A stretch of 64,000 bases of DNA from Betaproteobacteria bacterium (GTDB taxonomy: Bacteria; Pseudomonadota; Gammaproteobacteria; Burkholderiales; Burkholderiaceae_C). How positions within the stretch are numbered: the stretch's first letter is position 1; each line of letters starts with the position of its first letter. A program made the position numbers and the translations under genes. The stretch spans positions 1 to 64,000 of the forward strand of contig RFYV01000004.1 in assembly GCA_009921265.1 (NCBI GenBank). The letters run 5' to 3'. Shown piece after piece: positions 59,870 to 64,000 of this stretch. The notes beneath the pieces are model-generated. The model was not told the origin of the DNA and made no database searches. It saw only the letters and a program-made list of their open reading frames with translations.

Positions 59870-60868
59870 AAATTGCAATTTTACCAGGCGACGGAATTGG
59901 TACAGAAATCGTTGCAGAAGCCATCAAGGTTTTAAAAGTTTTAGATTTATCTTTTGAAATGGAAACGGCTTTAGTGGGCGGCGCCGCATATGAAGCGCAC
60001 GGACATCCTTTGCCACCTGCAACGCTTGAACTCGCCAAAGCCTCAGACGCTGTTTTATTTGGTGCAGTGGGTGACTGGAAATATGATTCACTCGATCGCC
60101 CATTGCGCCCCGAACAAGCCATTTTGGGTTTGCGCAAAAATTTAAGTTTGTTTGCAAATTTTCGCCCTGCTATTTGTTATGAACAATTGGTTAGTGCATC
60201 CAGTCTCAAGCCCGAACTTGTTTCTGGTTTGGATATTTTGATTATTCGCGAACTCACAGGCGATATTTATTTTGGTCAACCACGCGGCAGACGCGTTGCC
60301 ACCGACGGCCACTTTCCTGGTACGCAAGAAGCGTTTGACACCATGCGCTACAGCAAACCCGAAATTGAACGCATTGCACACGTGGCGTTTCAAGCTGCAC
60401 GCAAGCGCAACAAAAAAGTAACTAGCGTTGACAAATCCAATGTGCTTGAAACATTTCAATTTTGGAAAGACGTGGTCACCGAAGTCCACGCGCAATACCC
60501 CGATGTGGCACTCGATCATATGTATGTCGATAACGCGGCGATGCAATTGGTGCTCAATCGGCATGTTGCCATCTGCTTCACTCAATGCAAAAAATCAAGG
60601 CTTGTACGAACCCAGTCATGGCAGTGCCCCCGACATCGCAGGCAAAAATATTGCCAATCCATTGGCTACAATATTGTCTGTTGCCATGATGTTACGTTTT
60701 TCACTCAACCAAACCTCCGCCGCTGATCGCATTGATTCAGCGGTGAGCGCTGTGTTGTCTCAAGGACTGCGCACTGCTGATATTTATTCGCAAGGCACAC
60801 AAAAGGTCAGCACCCAACAAATGGGTGACGCTGTTGTGGCGGCTATTACAAAAACAAGCAAGGGCTAA
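59866..60868 (+). pseudogene. leuB: 3-isopropylmalate dehydrogenase, internally deleted and frameshifted
   Basis: LeuB oxidises 3-isopropylmalate with NAD. The first frame is normal from [19 protein letters not shown] through [24 protein letters not shown] and [16 protein letters not shown] to DNAAMQLV. The second frame resumes at [15 protein letters not shown], then [19 protein letters not shown], to a normal end. Relative to the family about 27 residues are missing between, including the FGDILSDE motif whose aspartates bind the metal and substrate, and the join is out of frame. Even read in one frame the enzyme would be inactive. leuC, leuD and asd around it are intact. Confidence 0.9.
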
Positions 60869-60936
60869 AAGCTTCGGTTCGTCATGCCTTCCTGGTTTGA
60901 CGAACCAGGGAAAATTAAATTTGAAAGGGCATGATC

Positions 60937-62103
60937 ATGAAAAAAATAGGTAATCGAGTAGGCTTAGTAGGCTGGCGTGGCATGGTGGGTTCCGTATTAA
61001 TGGACCGCATGCAAGCCGAAGGTGACTTTAATCTGATCGATCCCATTTTCTTTTCTACATCAAATGCTGGTGGCGCGGCGCCTGTCATCGCCAAAAACGA
61101 AACCAAGTTACAAGACGCGCACAATATCTCTGCACTGCAAGATTGCGACATCATCATTACTGCACAAGGCGGTGACTACACCACCGAATTATTTCCAAAA
61201 TTGCGCGCAGCAGGCTGGAAGGGGCATTGGATTGATGCGGCTTCCACACTGCGCATGAACAAAGACGCGGTCATTATTTTGGATCCCATCAATTTACCTG
61301 TCATTCAAAATGCGCTCATCCAAGGTCGTAACAATTGGATTGGTGGCAATTGCACCGTCAGTTGCATGTTGATGGGTGTCGGTGCTTTATACAAAGCAGG
61401 TTGGGTGGAGTGGATGAGCACACAAACCTACCAAGCCGCGTCTGGTGGTGGCGCACAACACATGCGTGAACTTCTCACACAATATGGCACGCTGTATTCA
61501 GAAGTGAAGTCTTTATTGGATGATCCCAAAAGCGCCATCTTAGAAATCGATCGCATGGTGGTGGACAAGCAACGCAAACTCAGCGCTCAAGAAACCGAAA
61601 ACTTTGGCGTGCCTTTAGGTGGTTCATTGATTCCATGGATCGACAAAGATTTGGGCATTGGCAAAACATCCAATCAAGACGGCTGGGGCACATCCCGTGA
61701 AGAGTGGAAGGGCATGGCCGAGACCAACAAAATTTTGGGTCAAGGCGAGGGCTTTGACAAAGCGGCGACGCCTGTCGACGGGTTTTGTGTTCGTGTAGGC
61801 GCGATGCGCTGTCATAGTCAAGCCCTCACATTCAAATTGAAAAAAAATGTGCCCTTGACCGATATCGAGGCGCTCATTGCCGCCGACAACGAGTGGGTTA
61901 AGGTTGTGCCCAACACGCGAGAGGCCACCGTGCAGCACCTCACTCCCGTTGCAGTCACAGGCACCATGACGATTCCAGTCGGGCGCATTCGAAAAATGGC
62001 CTTTGGCCCAGAGTATGTAGGCGCCTTTACCATTGGAGATCAACTTTTGTGGGGTGCGGCAGAGCCTTTAAGGCGGATGTTGCGTATCTTGCTTAGCCAG
62101 TAA
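60937..62103 (+). CDS. asd: Aspartate-semialdehyde dehydrogenase
   Basis: The enzyme reduces aspartyl phosphate to the semialdehyde for lysine, methionine, threonine and peptidoglycan precursors. The 388-residue protein begins [18 protein letters not shown] (NADP loop) and has the catalytic cysteine in [14 protein letters not shown], with [11 protein letters not shown] later carrying the catalytic His. Of two ATGs the second (60937) has the better spacing from GAAAGGG. It is of the proteobacterial (E. coli-like) subgroup. Confidence 0.96.
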   Translation: MKKIGNRVGLVGWRGMVGSVLMDRMQAEGDFNLIDPIFFSTSNAGGAAPVIAKNETKLQDAHNISALQDCDIIITAQGGDYTTELFPKLRAAGWKGHWIDAASTLRMNKDAVIILDPINLPVIQNALIQGRNNWIGGNCTVSCMLMGVGALYKAGWVEWMSTQTYQAASGGGAQHMRELLTQYGTLYSEVKSLLDDPKSAILEIDRMVVDKQRKLSAQETENFGVPLGGSLIPWIDKDLGIGKTSNQDGWGTSREEWKGMAETNKILGQGEGFDKAATPVDGFCVRVGAMRCHSQALTFKLKKNVPLTDIEALIAADNEWVKVVPNTREATVQHLTPVAVTGTMTIPVGRIRKMAFGPEYVGAFTIGDQLLWGAAEPLRRMLRILLSQ

Positions 62104-62169
62104 TGAATATTTCCCTAAACGCTAACAGTCGTTTATGATTGAATCATTCTTGCTTTTTGTGGCAAATCT

Positions 62170-63696
62170 ATGATTTTCAAATTAATACATCCCATGCGAG
62201 CAATAGCAACCATCATTTTATTGCTGGTCTCAAGCCAAATTCACGCGATGAATTTAAGCAGCCCCGATGTGCTCTCCAAAATGGGTGAGCCCCTTCGCGC
62301 AGAAATTTTGATTTCAGATATTTCTGCAGCAGAAGCCAAAGAACTGCGCGCCAATTTAGCCGACTCCACCACTTTTCAAACAGCGCGGGTAGCAATCAAC
62401 CCTGCACTAAATAATGCAGAGTTCAAACTCATCACCAAAAGTGAGACATCGCAGGTATTGCAAATCACAGGCAAAGCACCCGTTAAAGAGCCTTACCTCG
62501 AAGTCTTAATTGATTTGCGTTGGGCATCAGGGCGTATGGTGCGTAACTTGAGTATGTTGGTTGCTGACACTCCCAAAGCAGTTCCAGAAAAAGCGAACAA
62601 GGAGTCTGCGCCAGCAGACAACGCAAAACCAATTAAAAAATCTCCTCCACCGCAACGTACTGCAAATTCCAACGACCCTGATGCTGTCAAAGTTCTGGTG
62701 AAGTCTGGTGACACGGCCAGCGAAATCATTGAGCAACACCAAGACGATACCGTTTCATTGGATCAAATGTTATTGGCCTTATTGCGAAGCAATCCCGATG
62801 CTTTTGTTGCCGACAATGTCAATCGACTTAAAGCAGGTTCGGTTCTCACTATTCCCAAAATAGAACAAGCCAGAAGCATTAGTCGAAAAGAAGGGCGCGA
62901 AAATATTCAACTTCAATCCAAAGATTTTGACGCCTATCGTGCCAGCGTTGCCACGCGTTTGGCTCAAGCCAAAATTGATCAGGCAGGCAACACGGCAAGT
63001 GGCTCCATTCAAGGACAAGTCAAAAATAACAAAACAGATCCTAAAGATCAACTCAAACTCAGCAAGCCCGATTCAAAAGATGCCGATGCAATCGCCAAGC
63101 AAAAAGAAGCCGAAGAAGTCGCCAAACGTGCTGAGGAAATTTCAAAAAATGTCAACGAACTTGGAAAAATTGCACAAGCTTCTGCCAATGTGGGTGACGC
63201 TAATAGCAAAGACGGCTTGTCACTATCCACCGCAATGGAAAGCGTCAATGGTCTAATTAATTCATTATCAAAAGATTCTCGCGTTCCATTGGCTGCTGGT
63301 GGCCTGCTTGCTTTTTTGCTTTTAATCGGATGGATTAAAGCCAAAAGTAAAACCGCAGAATTAGAGCAAGAACTACAAGAAGTTCAAGCGCAAAATGCAC
63401 CCCCTCCAGAACTAAAAATTGATTTTGATTTGGATTTGCCACCGCATCCAAAGTTCACCGACACTAAAGATAGCCCATCACCCACTGACAATGCCTATAC
63501 ATCTAACGCTACATCCTCTTCTGTTGATTCCGACTCAGCTCTGGAAGACCCCTTCAAAGTCAGACTTGATTTGGCTGAAGAGCTATGGAAACTAGGACAA
63601 AAGCACACCAGCCGCGCCTTGGCACAAGAAGTGGCCGATCAGGCAAGCCCAGATCTTCAAGCACAAGCCAAACGGTGGTTAGCCGAGAAAGTCTAG
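62170..63696 (+). CDS. fimV: FimV-family peptidoglycan-binding protein
   Basis: FimV-type proteins are inner-membrane hubs linked to cell poles and type IV pili. The 508-residue protein has a signal peptide (about 1-26), the FimV N-terminal domain ([39 protein letters not shown]) and a LysM-like segment ([19 protein letters not shown] onward). A charged coiled-coil stretch ([19 protein letters not shown]) and one membrane helix ([17 protein letters not shown]) follow, and the C-terminal TPR-like FimV domain ([20 protein letters not shown]) ends it. It is shorter than the long pseudomonad forms. Position between asd and truA is conserved in Burkholderiales. Confidence 0.88.
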   Translation: MIFKLIHPMRAIATIILLLVSSQIHAMNLSSPDVLSKMGEPLRAEILISDISAAEAKELRANLADSTTFQTARVAINPALNNAEFKLITKSETSQVLQITGKAPVKEPYLEVLIDLRWASGRMVRNLSMLVADTPKAVPEKANKESAPADNAKPIKKSPPPQRTANSNDPDAVKVLVKSGDTASEIIEQHQDDTVSLDQMLLALLRSNPDAFVADNVNRLKAGSVLTIPKIEQARSISRKEGRENIQLQSKDFDAYRASVATRLAQAKIDQAGNTASGSIQGQVKNNKTDPKDQLKLSKPDSKDADAIAKQKEAEEVAKRAEEISKNVNELGKIAQASANVGDANSKDGLSLSTAMESVNGLINSLSKDSRVPLAAGGLLAFLLLIGWIKAKSKTAELEQELQEVQAQNAPPPELKIDFDLDLPPHPKFTDTKDSPSPTDNAYTSNATSSSVDSDSALEDPFKVRLDLAEELWKLGQKHTSRALAQEVADQASPDLQAQAKRWLAEKV

Positions 63697-63700
63697 ACCC

Positions 63701-64000
63701 ATGCGCATCGCCTTGGGCCTGAGCTACAACGGCCAGGGCTACGAGGGCTGGCAAAGTCAGCTCTCCAGAAAAACCATTCAAGACAAACTCGAATCGTCTC
63801 TGACAGAGTTCGCCCAGCAACCGATACAGGTTTTGTGCGCAGGCAGAACTGACGCTGGTGTTCATGGATTGATGCAAGTCGTGCATTTTGATACGCAGAT
63901 TCAACGCGATATGTCATCATGGGTACGTGGCACGAATGCATTTTTACCTTCTGATATTGCTGTTCAATGGGCGCAAATTGTTCCTGATCACTTTCATGCA
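63701..64000 (+). CDS. truA: tRNA pseudouridine synthase A, cut by the window end
   Basis: TruA makes pseudouridine at positions 38-40 of tRNA anticodon stems. The first 100 codons are present: [34 protein letters not shown] and the catalytic Asp in [19 protein letters not shown]. The gene starts 4 bases after fimV and runs off the right edge. Confidence 0.96.
   Translation, partial: MRIALGLSYNGQGYEGWQSQLSRKTIQDKLESSLTEFAQQPIQVLCAGRTDAGVHGLMQVVHFDTQIQRDMSSWVRGTNAFLPSDIAVQWAQIVPDHFHA

Overview
This window is a stretch of chromosome from a betaproteobacterium, most likely of the order Burkholderiales. Evidence for this is the gene order gyrA-pheA-tyrA-aroA/cmk-rpsA-ihfB-lapA-lapB, the order mdh / gntR-sdhCDAB-sdhE-gltA-leuCDB-asd-fimV-truA, a fused aroA-cmk gene, a tmRNA tag of the ANDERFALAA type, TRAP and Bug-type solute receptors, and a small OmpA that lacks a beta-barrel. 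Base composition is moderate and AT-richer than most relatives. The first 350 bases are visibly GC-richer and belong to the end of an integrated element lying against ssrA.

Layout. 1-656: end of a genomic island with one partial gene. 657-1032: ssrA (tmRNA). 1044-3050: gph (broken), ubiG and ompA on the minus strand. 3284-13937: a plus-strand run for gyrase, aromatic amino-acid synthesis, CMP kinase, ribosomal protein S1, IHF, the LPS-control proteins LapA/LapB and a ComEA-like protein. 13973-26264: accessory and nutrient genes (5-oxoprolinase, small exported proteins, a TRAP transporter, a fluoride channel, a tungstate ABC transporter with its regulator). 26266-32463: a second TRAP transporter (receptor gene broken), then dxs-ispA-xseB for isoprenoid precursors (ispA broken). 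32630-43347: Rieske oxygenase, sulfurtransferase, ZIP transporter, dienelactone hydrolase, polA, thrB, a membrane protein and uvrD. 43540-45507: guaC behind a structured leader, and a Bug receptor. 45579-56655: a TCA-cycle supercluster, with acnB, a citE-like gene and mdh on one strand and gntR, sdhCDAB, sdhE and gltA on the other. 56699-57555: a decayed RTX-type gene. 57776-64000: leuC, leuD, leuB (broken), asd, fimV and the start of truA.

The most striking observation is that four conserved genes (gph, a TRAP receptor gene, ispA and leuB) each carry one internal deletion, estimated at about 50 to 120 bases, that shifts the reading frame while both flanks stay highly conserved. A fifth gene (comEA-like) has a single in-frame stop before an intact-looking C-terminus. 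Either the assembly or amplification of this genome introduced small deletions, or the lineage is losing genes quickly, including leucine and isoprenoid steps. The sequence alone cannot decide. Other items worth a look are an attenuator-like leader with a start-site-masking hairpin before guaC, a repeated 28-base element at two convergent gene ends, and a tmRNA tag ending in AIAA. I found no CRISPR array, prophage, intact transposase, or defence or biosynthetic cluster.
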